Part shown: positions 1 to 14,900 of the stretch, piece by piece
How positions within the stretch are numbered: the stretch's first letter is position 1
Layout of the letters: each line of letters begins with the position of its first letter
From: Clavelina lepadiformis
Lineage: Eukaryota > Chordata > Ascidiacea > Aplousobranchia > Clavelinidae
Length of the DNA stretch: 64,000 nucleotides
Assembly: GCF_947623445.1 (NCBI RefSeq)
Contig: NC_135243.1
Location: 21,150,479-21,214,478, forward strand
Reading direction: 5' to 3'
Notes under the pieces: model-generated
Told to the model about the DNA's origin: nothing
The model's database searches: none
The model's input: only the letters and a program-made list of their open reading frames with translations
Translations under genes and position numbers: made by a program

Positions 1-2950
1 AAGATGTCGATATCTTAGGCACTTGACTAAAAGTTGGCGATTTTTTCGCTGTAGGCTGCTAATGTCTGTCATTAATAGGTAACCAAGCATATAAAGCTGA
101 GATGTCTCGCTTATATGTTTTCACTCCTTTATCTGTATGAGTAGTTAGTATATCAAGATATTATTGCTTTCTACCTCATAAAACTTACTTACTTAGGCCT
201 TCATCTATAGGTATGCAAAAGATTTATCGGGTCTAGTATACAAGTGCACAATCAGATGACGTCAGAATTTGGGTAGCTGGAGCCTACAACTTGTACAGTA
301 TACTACAGGTAGACCCGATTTATCTACGCTGAGAGGCCATTGGCTAGACGTTTGAAATTTGGATAGACTTCCACTGACCCAACTTCAAGCATCAGAATGA
401 ACCGTGAAATTTGTTAGTTAAGCTTAATTGCGCATGTTTTTAAAATGTGACATGTAGGCAAACTTTTGTAACACATTATTTTACAGTTTTTAACTTGGTG
501 TTGCTGCTGCCCAGAGTGGTAGGCCTATCGAAGGTTTATGCCAGCAGTCAAAATAGTTTACATCAACGAGAATATTACATCAAAATAGTTTATTTTAAAA
601 ATCTGCCCTCTTAAAAATATGTACTGTATGTAGGCTATGTCAAAAATTGACATACACAAAAATCCGCCAGCGTAAAACCTGCATTTTGTTTTCCACCATA
701 GATAGCAGTGTGGCTGCTGCCTAGGCCTTTCAGGGCCAGGTTAGAAACCAGGGTGCATTCCACGTAAGTCCAGATCTTCGGCGTAAACTGGGTTTGACTT
801 TGGTGTGGCACAGAGCATCACCATCACAGAGCATCTTAGCGCAGCCATGGCAACCGCAAACTCACTTTGCTCTTACATTTTTCCCTTGTTTAGACGAAAA
901 AGAACATAGTATGTGTTTCTCTAAAGATTACAGTTGGCATAACTTGTTAAGTATATTTGTATTGTACACTAAACTTTGGCAACGCACCGTGAGTTGGAAA
1001 ACATATTTGGCACTTCTCAACAAGATCTTGAGGAAGCAGCACATTTGGCTCCACACATTTGCATTGAGCAAAATGTTAAAATATTCTCAAGCTGCAGTTT
1101 TCATTCTTTCCACTGTAGGCTACTGACCATGCGTGTCTGCTATGTAGATAGTAACCTTGTTACTTGTTAAGTAATAATCTTGACTAAAAGTAATTTCATA
1201 ATCTGTGATTGTAATTTTGTAAAGTTAAAAAATTTAAAGTGTTGGCATGCACTACAATTTCAAATCTTTTGGTGATTTATTATACAAGTGGGTCTTAAAA
1301 CAATCATTTTGTCTTCTTCGTTTATTATATAGCAGGCAGATCACAAAACTTGAAGTGGTGTTTATGAGTCTTGTGTGTGCAGACTTGGGTTAAGGCGATC
1401 ATGTCTTCCAAATGATGGAGTAAATGTTACATGAAATGGTTTTCTTTGAATTCCAATCAGCCTTTTTAGACTGCTGTTACAAATAAATGGAATAATTAAT
1501 TTATGCCAAAACCCGGGCATAATTAGAAAAACAATCAATTTTTTAAAGATTTCGATCAATTTATTCAAATAAACTGTGCGATTTGGATGAATGAGTCAAG
1601 TACTTTCCATAAGCCTTCCAGAGTTGGGATGGTTAGTTCTAGAACGTTACCAAATAAATACAGTAATCAATGCAATAAAGCGGTATTTTCAAATCCATAG
1701 CAACCTATAAAACTGTTACATAGGCTTTGAAATATTTTTCAATGAAGTTTTGACTAAGACAGGTTTTACATGCATCATACTTTGAAAACTCAGCGCAGCA
1801 TTTTTTAAATATTGTTACAAATAAACGTTCGTAAACTTTGCCCTTCAAACAGTTTTGCTATTTCAATTCACATTTATGCAGTGCATGTTGTTCTATATTT
1901 AAGTTATTACGATGCGTCAGTAGCATTGTTTGCTAGAATAAATGATGCCTGGTTTACAGTGCACAGGACATGTTGTTAAAGTAGGCTTATCATTAACTGG
2001 GTAAATAAGAAGTCAACCTAAGATGGGGTATGCCCCGGTGGCATAGATAGAAAGTTTATTCAGTATGGTATTTGCAATTGTGTCTTTTTTATTGAAGTTG
2101 TAGCTATTAAAGTAACTGTACAGGTAATAAGGCACATTAATTTTTATTTGCACTCAACTCTATAATTACTCAGTATTTTCAACCCACATTTGACCATTTT
2201 ACAATTTGAGTATATTGTTGCATTTTCTGATTTGTCGGTACTGATATTTTTGAATGGTCCACGAAGTAAACAAGTTTTTCTAGTCTTCATATACTTCCCA
2301 AAGTAATCATGTAGGTTTACCACTCTAGAACGGATGGAGTTACCAAAAAACACCTACAAGATATCAGCTATGAAATTTAACCAAACGAACCAAGGTTACA
2401 AACAATTACTGTCAACTTGCAAGGTGTTTGAAATCAAAATTTGCATTTGAGCGAAAAAGTATGGTAAATGGGTTTATTACACCTTGTCTTTTTTAGACAA
2501 GTTTTAATTGCTCATATCAGAATGCAGAGTTTTTAGACAACCTAGGAATATGAGTTTAAAGCTGGCTTACTGTACACCTTATCACAAATTTCTTAACTTG
2601 CTTCCAGACTTGTTAAATATTGTATTTGTATCTGTTACAAAATACCTTAGCATTGGTAACCTAATTATACAAAAGTTTGAGATTTTTATTATAATTGGGT
2701 TGGAGGCATAGAGAACAGAAGGTTTTCAAAAGATTTTGTGAAAAGAAATAGATAAAATATATTTAATTTTTAATTATAGGTGTTATGAAAATATCTTATT
2801 TAAGGTTACATTTTATTAGTTGCTTAAAAATGGCTAATAAGTGCATGCAGTAGATTAACATAGCAGAGTAAGGACTGCTTGCTTGCTTTTAGATTAAATT
2901 TCACATTTGCTCTGTTAGTTTTGTAGTTTTCGTAAAAAAATCTGAGATAC
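1..2950. other. Intergenic DNA, no gene seen
   Basis: I see no open stretch here with splice sites, a recognisable motif or a domain. The sequence is AT-rich, with scattered short open frames on both strands that do not join into anything. It lies upstream of the TEX11-like gene and may hold its promoter or 5' untranslated exons, but no TATA box could be placed with confidence. Confidence 0.5.
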
Positions 2951-5900
2951 ATGGACTCAGTTATAGGAAAACTGACATCATTTGCAGCATCTGCAGAATG
3001 TAAGTTACTCCCAGGATTTTGTCATTAATTTCAGGCTTTGTCACAGAATGGTTTGCCAGGTACTCGAAAAAAATGGCTTTTGTTTTTCTTTTTGCAGGTA
3101 TAACGAAAAGCTTAGAAGAATGCAAAACTTCAGATGACGTCATAATTAAAAATGCTTCCTCCGTCAACGAAGTCTTGAAATCGCAATGGATGGCGAACTT
3201 TTGGAAAACTAATGAGAATTTATCGAATAGTCAGAACAATTTTCAGTTAAAATTCTTTTCAAGTCAGGTAAACTTCTGTCTATCTATACTAACTGGTTAA
3301 AGATCACAATCCTTGATCGTCCGTGTGCAACCCGCGTTCTTTTTAAATGCAGAGCAAAGCATAATGCTGCTGTTTTATACGTTACAGCTTGAAGAAGTGG
3401 TAGTTGGTTTGTGGAACGCCACAGTCACCCGTCAGACGACGAAATCAATCCAAGACAAAACGATTGCAACACTCAGGCAGTTATGTTATGATCTGCTCTC
3501 TTCACCCCTTTGCGCTAATGTACGGCCAACGGATCCCAGGCACAGCACGTATCTTCATCGCCGTGTTATGGTATTACTATTTTTTCCAAAAATTATCGCT
3601 AATATCGCATTACAGATATGCACATACTTCCTTACGATGAACTCGTTTTCGTTGTTGTGGAGATGCGCTACTTTATTACCTCCTAAATTATTAGACAGTA
3701 ACAACTCAATAATTTTAACGTATCTGTCACGCAGATGGCGACGAAAGCCGGTAAAGGGTGGATGGATATTGGAAATTACGAATGCGCAGAGGCCATCTTA
3801 CTTAGAGCGAAAGAAGACTCCGAAAAACTTCAAGCTCTTTTTAAATCTTCAAGTACTGTCATTACGTGAAAGCGTATGTGTGTTTCAGGAACAGTCTAAG
3901 TTTAAAATGTAATTTGCAGATGACGAAGAACCCGTGGAAACACAGGAGGTGGTTTTACTCAATAAAAATGTCATACTCGTCCTTTGCCACTTGGCTGAAA
4001 TTGTAAGTACGTTTACTCTCTTGACTGATACGCCATTTATGCCTATTTTCTGTTGCTAGAGTCTTGTCGTTTCAAGATTTTTCGTTTGTGCATAATTTTG
4101 TTCAATATATCACAATTATTTACACGATTTTAGTTGATTTAAAACATGTGCATTTTCACTGGTATCTTAGGCGTATGAAACGAAAACTTTCGCCTTTTCC
4201 TTCGAGCATATCAACGCTGCCTCAGAAATGGAATGCCTCCAAGCCGAAGATAAGGAACCGGACGAGTACAAACGAGAAAGGGACAGAATCTCGGCTCTTG
4301 CGTACAACTTCGGCCTCAACGCTTCTATTAAGCATAAACATGATGATTCGATCAAATGGCTCAATTTCAGTTACGAGTTCAGCAAGAAACGAAAGGCTGC
4401 GGACTTGAAGCTAATGGTAAGTCTCTGTGTCATGGCAACCATAACAGACCTTTTAAGAGCCAGTTGTAGCAGACGCTGGAGAATTGAATCAAGGGTTACA
4501 AGATTGTGAGCAACTAATCAGTTCATCAATAGTATTGGTTGTAAAATCGCTCTCATTCGATCCATTGTATAACCTTCTCCAACGGACACTTAACATTGTG
4601 TGGTCGCATTTCAGGCGCAAACGCTCCGCTTGCTGGCGCACGTTTACTATGAGACAGGTGTTCCTGAAAACATGGCAAAAGCGCTCGGAACTTTGGAGAT
4701 CGCAAACAGCCATTTCTGCCATCCTGCAGGATTACATTTAAGGTACGATCAAACAAATTTGTGTGAGTTTTTATTCTTAGTCCTATTTTGATCGGATTAT
4801 TAAAGGGCGAGGACTTTGTTGCGTAACTATTGTGCATTTGTATAGCTATTGTTCGATCAGGCTGTTACTGCGTTTAAGTTGGCCAAATAATAGCTGAATT
4901 CTAGTTTTTTTTGTCAAAGGCAAACCTCATCAATCAAAACTAAGTGAGGTTGATCGCGACAACGCCTAATTGCTTCTTTGCATTGCACTTTACAAACAAT
5001 GACATTTGTTTTTAAACAATGACGCCCGTAGTGTGTAGGGCATAAGAACGCCAGATGTAGCCTAAACAGCGAGCGATGAACCCCCTTTAACTTCAATTTA
5101 TTTGAAGTGTTTATCATAATGTCGACACGGCTCACCAGGCGACCTTCCGTATTGTTATCATATACAGTTCAACGTACGATGAGGCTGCCTATATAGGCCG
5201 ACTATGATCCCCGTAAAAATATTTACACCGACCTCACAGTAATGACAAATCCGTTTGAAAGGACGTCCTTACCCATACTTATCCTTACCCATATTGTACA
5301 ACGCGATCAAGATTAGTGGTCTCTATCTTTGAAGAACACTAAAGCGGTCTTGATGCCATACCACCCTGTTATTGGTTTTGATGGTCTGATCTTAAACAAA
5401 CATATTGCTTTCATGAATAGAGCTTTAAATGAACATAAATATGCGGTGTTTTCCTACATAATAAGTAGAGGATAAGCCTGTTGTTTTTTTACCACAACTT
5501 GACCGACCACTGGTATCGAAAACATGATCACTATGGTGAAATGATACGTGTTCATATTAATATGTTAAATGTTAAGGAACGTTTATTCGTTTGTACCGGA
5601 AATATAAGCCGCTTGTAATTGCTTAACTGTTAATTACATTGTTATTGGAGAGATTAATGCAATCGAACTGTTTTATGCTCGCCAGCCAACATATGTAACC
5701 AATTTCCGTTACAACTGAAGTTATTGCCGATTATAATTTAACCTAGAAATACCCAATTTTCTGCCGGTGGATCATATAATTCTGTACAAAATTGCTTTTA
5801 GTTTAAGTTTTACATTAAGTGGACCAATACACATCCCACATTCCGCCCCCAAACCCAGGTTGTGTTGTCCTTATTTCATTGAGCAGAACGAAACTGTATA

Positions 5901-8900
5901 CTCTGTTTACCATGTGGACGCTGCGCTTACATAGAAGTTACTTTTTATCCAGTCCATCGCCAACATACCGCGCGTTGATTGTCCTCGGTAATATGACACT
6001 TCGTCCATAGTGGAACAGACGTCATCGCGTTTGGTGGCGAAATTTTTAATCGATGGTTAAAATATTTCCAAGGTAAACAACGCGCACGCGACCACAGATA
6101 AAGGTCATATATATAGATGTAGTTGTTCCTTTTCACCTTTTTTTCGAATCAATTGATTGACGTTTGTAGTCAAAAGGGCGATGTTTTCTTTGTGTACTGG
6201 ACGTTTCCAGTAGAAATATGTTTACGGAGATTGCCTTTTTATTGTGCCAAACGCTTCTTGCGTTATTATTTACTCTAGTGCGACCGTTTACGTTGGAAAC
6301 GTTAAAACGTAACGCAACTTAACGTGTTTATTGCTTTTTGTCAGTAAGTTTTATCGCTTAATCAAAATGTTTGTTTTGTTTTTATTTGTCAGAAAATCGT
6401 TTCATTTCTCACAAATTTCTTTTATTTAATCCCTGGGAATATTCTTCTCTTCTTTTTAATGAAATTAATTTATACTCATAATTAATGATATCAAAATTAC
6501 GCATTGGAATCTTTTTGGCACAATTCTGCCATTGCTTGACGTAATGCGGTTATTAAATTGACGATTACATGCTTTGTCCATTTATTGAATATGCAAAATT
6601 TCTTCGTATGTGAAAACAGTTACAAATTATTAAATAACTACAGACGCATCTCCTTAAATATGGATTCATTTTTGTCATATTCAAATTTATTTCAGAGTTT
6701 TTATTTTGTAATTTATTGCTTAAGCCCATTTTCAAATTTTATCTTTAAAACGTCAAAAAACAAATGGCCTCATACACTAGCGTTTCAAATCAGCCGTGGT
6801 TATTGCGTCATACACTGCACTCGATAGTATGTTACGTCATAAGTTGCGTCATCTGAACTAGTCTTTCATCATCACCTTAATGACGTAACGAACGTTTTTC
6901 GTTACGTCATTAGAAGAGATTTTCTTTTGTACAAATACGTGTGTGGCGTAATTTCAACCGCAGGTAATTTTCCACCTGTTATGGGCATCATTGTCGACCT
7001 GCTAGTCTTCGTGTTTTTATTATCAAAATATTTAATATTGCATCATCAGTATGATATAGATTGAGACTACTATATGAGATGTTTGTGCGGGCAACTTCTT
7101 GTCGTCAATTTGTTTGCCAGTTGACGAAACCTCTGGTTTCCGTAAATTGTTGAAATTTTCTGCTGAATTCTGTTGACCAGGGTTTCAGAGAAAATGATTA
7201 GGTGTCCAGCAACGTCTTGCTTTAAATTGCCGTATCGTAACAGCACAGTAGCAAGACATCATTATTCCAGCTTCTGACCTCTAGTAACTCTCCATTTGTT
7301 CCATCACAATGCACACTTGTGCCAAGACAATAGCAATACCCACTTATGACGTCACAAAACCGCCCTCTGAAATCTGCTGACTAGTCAGATCATTGTTATG
7401 ATTACTCTCTTCAGACGAGAGCCCACTCAAAACAGCTACTCACGTGACTTTGTTTACCTTACCGTATTGGCTTAACATGTTGTCAAACAAAGTAGTGTTT
7501 TGGGGCGGGTACTTTATATAAAGACACCACCCGCCCAGTTGGACCATTTTCGAAAAAGATTCTTCAGTTCAGCTCGGAAGTTTGTTTGTCAGCTTACTCA
7601 CATCGGTCTGAACCGGTAACTGGAAAATACATCAAGCGGTGCTTTACAGTTCTTATCCCTGAGTTCTTCTAATATTTTGTTCGCGTAAGAAGAAGTGTCA
7701 ATTTGCAGCATTTTGTGAAAGTCATCCCAATGGTTGTAGCAGTCGCAATGGAAAGTTCTGTTGGAATAGTTCAGCAGACTAAAACACCAACCAAGCCCAT
7801 CAGTATTCCGCAAGCGGTAAGCTAAAATGAAGTGAATGAAATAAACCTAAATTAAAGCTACTTTAAGGGAATTGTACCAGTAGGTTTTTGGGTGTAGTAT
7901 ATACTTTGCTGCTAAAACATAAATTAGTTATAAAATGCTGTTTTTAGAACAAAATTTTATCAACTTTGATCGTTTTCTTCAGGAAAAACGCGACCATTCG
8001 TTCAACGACGGCGGAAGTCCACCGCAGAAAGCAGCTCAGAATCATGTCATGCGTTTCCTCAACGAAGAGCATCAATCACACAAAGATAACCAAGAAAACA
8101 AGGCCACAGAATCCCCGCAGAGCGACGAGGATTTCCTCCGCATCCCGGACGGATCACCGAGCTTCGTGAGTGTCATGGAGGAACTTAGGATCGATATTCC
8201 AGCAAAGATGCACCAAGATGAACCGACAGTTCCGTTATCACCACTTGTTCTAAGCGACCAAGACACGCACAGTAGCTCAGACGCAGGAGAACACACAGCA
8301 GACACAAAGGCAATGGCATACAGTCTTTCTCCCATATTAGTTCGTAAACGTGTCAACAGCGCATCCATGACAACGCCCAGCACGCAACGTGCGCGTTCCT
8401 ATTCCTGGAATTATCGAAATAAAATTGGCGCAGAACGCAGGGTCAAACACGTGTCACTCGTTTTGCCAAAAGCAAGTGAATTACCGAGCAGCACGCATTC
8501 AAGCCCGTTAGTGCAGAGGTAAGTTGGTTAACAGAGATTTAACTTGTGCGTTTCAAGTTGAAACATATTTATTTTAATTAATGTATTTATTTTAACGATT
8601 TAAAGCGCTTCTAACTTTACATTTATAACACTAATTTTTAATACATTTCTTATATTTTTAAACTGGTAAACATACGCATTATCTTATTCTTATAAATTTA
8701 TTTTTTGTTAACAGGAAACCAAACAAATCAAAAAATAACCAGAAAAAAACAAAAGTTGTTCATTTGATTCCGAAGTACAAATTTCTCACTGAAAACATCT
8801 CTGTATCTCACGAAGACATCGTGAAGGAACAGGAACGCGAGCGCTATTTGGCGGAAGGCTTCGCTGAAGTGAAATCGATATTCCACACTCCAATATTCGA

Positions 8901-11900
8901 CCGGCTAGACGGCACGCCTGAGTAGTTTTTGTCATGGCAACCAGCTACGTCATTTTTTTTATCGACATCTTGAAATATGGGCCATTGCAATGCATCTGTC
9001 ATCATATTTGCTTATAAATGTGACTTTTTGTATTGTATAAACAAAGAAAAACGATTGTGGTTAGCTTCCATTTTTTTGTGTTGTATTTCTTCGCATTCCG
9101 ACGCTGTGCTTTTCTGTTATTTATTTTTTGACTGATTTATCATTTCATTTTCATTTCATGTGTCATTTAATGCTGTTCTGTAACTCACTGTGTTCACAGG
9201 TGAAATACTTGAACTTGTTTTTACTGAAACCTTACTTTGTAATGAGATTACACAAATTTGCAAAAGTCATTTATCGGAGTCAATTGTGATTTATTGTCTC
9301 AGTACCCACCTCCTGTGTGATAGACAACTAAGAATTGTACATCGTTGCATTTGCCATTGCGCTTCGCTTTTGTTTGAAAATGACTTATTTTGCGTGCATG
9401 TCATTTGTTCATTTCGTCGTTTAATTAAAATTTTATTAAACAACACTGCGACTATATTCAATTCGAGAAAATCACATAAAACGTAGGAATTAGGAAATAT
9501 AAACTTCACAACTCATTTGAAACATTACAGACGCTTAAAATTACCTTCTATAATCCTCCAAGTCATTAATGATAACTTTTGAAGACGTTTAACGGTATCC
9601 AAACTGCTTCGTACTTCTCTTAGGCTCAAGGTTATGTCCAAGGACAATGGCGCCAAAGACGATCAACTGAAGTCCGCGCTACTCGAACTGTTACGTCACA
9701 AAGAACTGACAATAGACCTTGGGCTCAGCGCTTGTAGGTTCCTCAATACATACAAGAGGTGAGAGAACACCTTTTCGAGGATAACTTAGTTATACAAATT
9801 TAACCTGAACTGCATAGCTTTATTGCAATTTCCAGATACGAAGCTTGTGAACTTGGGCTGAAAGAACTCTTGTCACGCTTCACTGGTTCTCGTCACGTGG
9901 GTAGAGTGCACGCGCAGCGCCACCAGGCGGCAATAGAACGTCTACCAGTTCAGGATGCTCTGGATTTTAGTGATAAATTTTTGGACGGTAAAGTCTAGAA
10001 AAGGCGGTTTTCAGTAAGATTTTAGTTGTGCAATACTGCAACAGTAAGGCTATACGTGAGTTTTAGACTGTTGCAGTATGTGCATTTGCTCAGTTCTTAC
10101 GCGCTACAGTTCTTTCACCTGTTAGTTAGTAACTTAAATTTATTCTTGTACTAACGTATTATTTGTAAGTTTCAGCCTAACAACTTTCTAGAACTTGTTT
10201 TGAAGATCAAGAAGTCTTGACGTCATTCGATGATGAGTCATGCAAAGTGATTCAGCTGTCGCTATGGGAACAAGCAGCTAAATGCCACGACGCAGGTAAA
10301 ATTCACCACCATAACTAAATTATATAGGTGCTATACTTGAATAGGTCTTACAGTCAACAAATCTTCCACTCGCTACATCATTTTGACTTTTTTCAAAAAC
10401 ATCCATCTAGCAACGTCCAAGACGAAAGAAACTTTCTCCGTGCCGATCGCATAACTGTTTAAACTGCTTGGTATTTATTGGTGGGGGGGAAGCTTAATAA
10501 TGGAAGTTGTTTAGCATTCGGAAAATGTATTGTAATTATACGGTAATAATGATCTGACGCTTGAAACATCATCCCACACTTCCATGTAGCGAGATTACCT
10601 GGCGTTCGGTTATGCTCTAAAACAAATACTCTAAAGATCGAGCTGGATGACCTACATGTCAAGGCTATACCTTAAATCAGTATTTTTAACTTTATAAAAA
10701 TATTTACTACAATGCCGATGCAGTATTATCTGCCACCATTACGAGATATTTCAGTTAAGCGACGCGAAGCTAAATTAACGTTGGTTGTATGTTAAACAAA
10801 TAAGCAATAAACAATAAGCCGGGTTTTCGCCACGTAAACGATAAACCGCAACACATGCTCTACCCTGCCAATATAGTTTGTATTCTCACGTATAGTAGCG
10901 CATAATAAGGTTTTCCTTCTACGACATGTGCTCATGCAACATAAACTTAGGTTATTTGCAGGGGAGATGGACCACTGCATGCGCTGGTACGATCAATCTC
11001 TTCGGTTATTTTTATACGGAAAGTCACTGGACGAGGTGAAAAGCGACCGACAAGCATGTGACAACGTTGCTAAGTTACAGAGAAATCGTGCCAGCTGCTT
11101 ACTAAGTCTTGCTCGATTCGCAGAGGTGAAAACTTTTTTTAGTATAGTGACGTCATAATGACGTAGCGTACACAATGTACCTATGTGACGGTTGCTTGTG
11201 CATTGCAGGCTGAAGAAGCAGCAAGAGCGGCAGTTGAATTTGACAATGATTCCTTGCTATCCAGTTTCACTTTGTTCAAGGTGGCGATTGCAAAGTGTGA
11301 CGAGAACGAAGGTATTACGGACTCGAGTAATCTATCCAATAACGATTCATTGTTTTTTGTCAGATACAAGGCTTTGTGTTTGTGGTAAATATTTTGTTAT
11401 ATAATTTTGGAGTGGATTGTAGAATTGCAAGAGATAGTTTACACATTTGCCGCGATGGACTATAGTAATTACTTAGTACGTGATTGACGACCCTAAATGT
11501 TTATCACAGTTTAATGATTGTATAGTTACAGTTACATTTTATTTTACGACAACTACGTACTACCAGTACGGGCACATTCACTGTTTACGATCAATAAGGC
11601 AATGTGTTTCCGGTATTATAATGAAATAAATACATGTAATGAAGAATAAAATCGATTTAACAATTGGAAGAAGTAATTTATTTTTTGGCTTCGGTTTAAT
11701 CATGGAGCGTGTTCACTTTTCATATCATCTTTCATATCATCTTTTTAATATTCACAGCGGTTGAAGCGGTGAAAAATCTGACCAGCAAGAAAGACATGGA
11801 TTGCTCAACAGCACCTTTTAGCGGCAAAAAAGTTTCCACGCGTCACGCCCTCATTTGTCTGGCTGCACAACTCGCCTTGGAAAGAAGCCAACGCCAGGTT

Positions 11901-14900
11901 GCCATGGTCACACTGCGTTACTTAGCAACTACAGGCGACCAAAATTATTCCAAATTAGTTGCATACAGGTGATTCTTTCGGTTTCAGAACATGTAGGTGC
12001 AAAATAACATAAAATAATGCACACACATTTCTAAATTACCCATTTTTATGGATTTTTGGTAGAAATGTTTTTGTGGAAACTCTTTAAGTGTATTCTTTTA
12101 TGTCACAACAGCATACAATCCAATTCTTATTCATTTTACCTCTGGAATTTTGTGGTTTAAACCACTTAAAATTTTGAAAAAACTTATTGAAAGTATTTTA
12201 CAGATGTTTAATTCGCTTGTACCTAACCATGGCAGAAGAAGTAGAAGGCGACGAAACTACATCGAGTTTTGTCAATGCCATCGACGGGAAAACAACAAAC
12301 GCTGATCCCGCCGCTCACAGCAACGAAGTCGAGCCGATGGAAACAGAGAGTGAAAACATTAATTGGAAAAGTCGCTTTTGTCTCATGACAGCTGCCATAA
12401 AATCCGCTTTTGAATCTTATGAGGTAATAAACCTTTTTGTAAGGTTACGTTTGGGGTCTGGGATAGGTTAATGGTTTATGTAACATTTTCTGTTAAAAGT
12501 TTGAAGAAATTTTGGTATAAAACCTTCGTAAAAATTGTCAATGTCTATTAGGTATTGAAGCATATTAAATTAAGTTTGAAACCAAACGATGCTCATCAGT
12601 TAGACAAAGGACTTGTGTTACCAGGCAACGAAAATCACGTGATTAATGACGAAGAGTATGACAAAGAAGTGACGTGGTTCATGAAAATTGGTAGATAAAT
12701 TAACAGTTCTTAATTGACACAAACAGTGCTTCATTAACAAATAATAAATAAATCACCAGCTTCAATTATACAGTTCTCAAATAACCACTGAAAAATTAAA
12801 TAAATTATCACTGGTTTAATATAACTAAGTTAAGTCATAATAGGCTATGGCAGGTGTCACCAAACTTTTTTCACAAAAGACCATAAAAGCATGACAGCTG
12901 TCGATCGTGTCCCGGATTCCCGCTTTGTTCAATAAGCTACCATACAATAATTATATTTGTGGCACATTAAGACGGTTCGGACAGACGGCCCAAGGGCCGT
13001 GGTTTGGTGACCCCTGGGTTATGGCGTCAGTTTTACATATACAAGTGTTTTGAATTTGTATCTGTGTTTGAATATTTGGAAGGTACAAGTTAGTATATAT
13101 AGTAAGTTAGTACGAGTTAGTATATATAGTAAGTTATCGATCTGCACTTACAGCATGGAATATGGCGCTTCAGTTCAACCAGAACCCGGTGACCATGAAA
13201 CGTCTTTTTATGTTGTGCCAAGACGTAAGTGAGAAATATCTAAAATGTTTATTAACTTACAGTATTTGCTAATTTTCTTTGACAATTTTTTTAACCTTTA
13301 ACATTCGTCGGCTTCACGCTCTGTTGATCAAACCAATTGCAATTGATAGTTGTAGAGAGTCTCCTTCGTAGACGATATAACTTGGGTAGGGTCGAAATTG
13401 ATTTAGTATGCCAAACTGTTGTTGTAAATACTACCACAGCGGAGATTTTCATAATACTGTTTCATGACATGTTTCGGATTTGTGTGGAATAAAATAGTGT
13501 TATAAATATCCCTGCTGTAGTTGTACTAAATCCAACAGTTTGCTATAAAAGACAAACAAACAGTTAAGCTTTCGGCTTGCCTTCTAATCGCGAGACAAAC
13601 AGCTTATACCTCGTTTAAAACTGTGTTTTTTGTGTGTAATGAAATAGTATTCTGAATATCCCTGCATGCTGTAGTTACATGAATTACCACAGTTTGGTAT
13701 ACCATTCCTTCGTAGCTTAAAATGAAGTTTATTTTATATGATAAGTGACAGGCTGATTATGATAAAATAACTAACTCAAAATTTAGTTGCTCAATCTGAG
13801 TGAAAGCAACGAGGGTGTTCTCTTACGTCAGAAAACTTGCTTGCTCATGTGCGCCGCATGTGGTCTCGCAATAGCCAGGAATGCGGCGTCGTTTGATGAT
13901 TCGGTAAAGCTCTTTCATGTGCACCTTCTGTACTAATCTACATTAGTTAAGCTTTGCTGTAAATAGGCAAAGTGCTTTGTGATATAGTTTAGCTTTGGCC
14001 TGTATCGAATGTTTCAGTCGAAATCATTTACGTTTTGGATAAACGTTTTAGAGGAAAGAACTTAACGCTGTCCTGGATATCACCGCGCGGTGCCAAAAAG
14101 TTTGTGACAAATTGGCCGGGTTGGAAGAAGCCCAAACGCCGCAAAAAGAAGACAAAAGCTCCGTGCTTCTAGCATTGTATCGTTTTGAAGCTCTGGCTAA
14201 GCTCACCAAGCCTAATCAGAAAGGCGTGAGCGAAAACGTTAACTTTTACTTCGACGAAATAACTAGATTTCGTTTGGCGGATTTTAAAACTTATGAAACT
14301 CTAGCAGGTATGTTATTCCATCCTTCTGTTAATAATTGGAATTACAGAAAAGACTAATTAAAAACGGTTACTATAAGCAATAATTAGTCATTAAACAGAA
14401 GTTATATTAAAGCATTATCTTTTACTTGGGAAACACAAAGAAAGTATAGTTCCTCGTTTTTAGCATTATCCATCGAACCACCAGCACGTCATTCAGATGT
14501 TTGCAAAAAAGCTTTGAAAATGGCATTAAAAGAAATTAATCGTAAGTTGGCGCAAGAGAGCAACAACGCAGACAAAACACCCCTCCTAAAAAAGAAAAGG
14601 TTATATATCTTAGATTTATATATTATTGTTTCGTATTACAGCATTTCAAGATCTGTTCGTTTTAACGTTTGCTTTGCACGTAACAAATTTAAGATGACCT
14701 TGAATGGACTAAAATTAAAATTAAAACTCAAACAATATCTTTCGAGCTCACTTCTTGCTCTTTTACGTCAGCTCCTTGTACCGGAAGTTAATTGATGTTG
14801 CTTTGGGTGAAGGAAGCTCCAGTGACCCATCCAGCAAGGAGGAAGCCTGGATGTACTTTAACGAAGTCCTTCAAGCAATGCAGAGCGACGTTTGGAAGGT

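Noticed and set aside
794-1170. Overlapping open frames of 110 and 64 codons upstream of TEX11
   Set aside because: No splice-site context, codon pattern or family similarity; such lengths occur by chance on both strands here.
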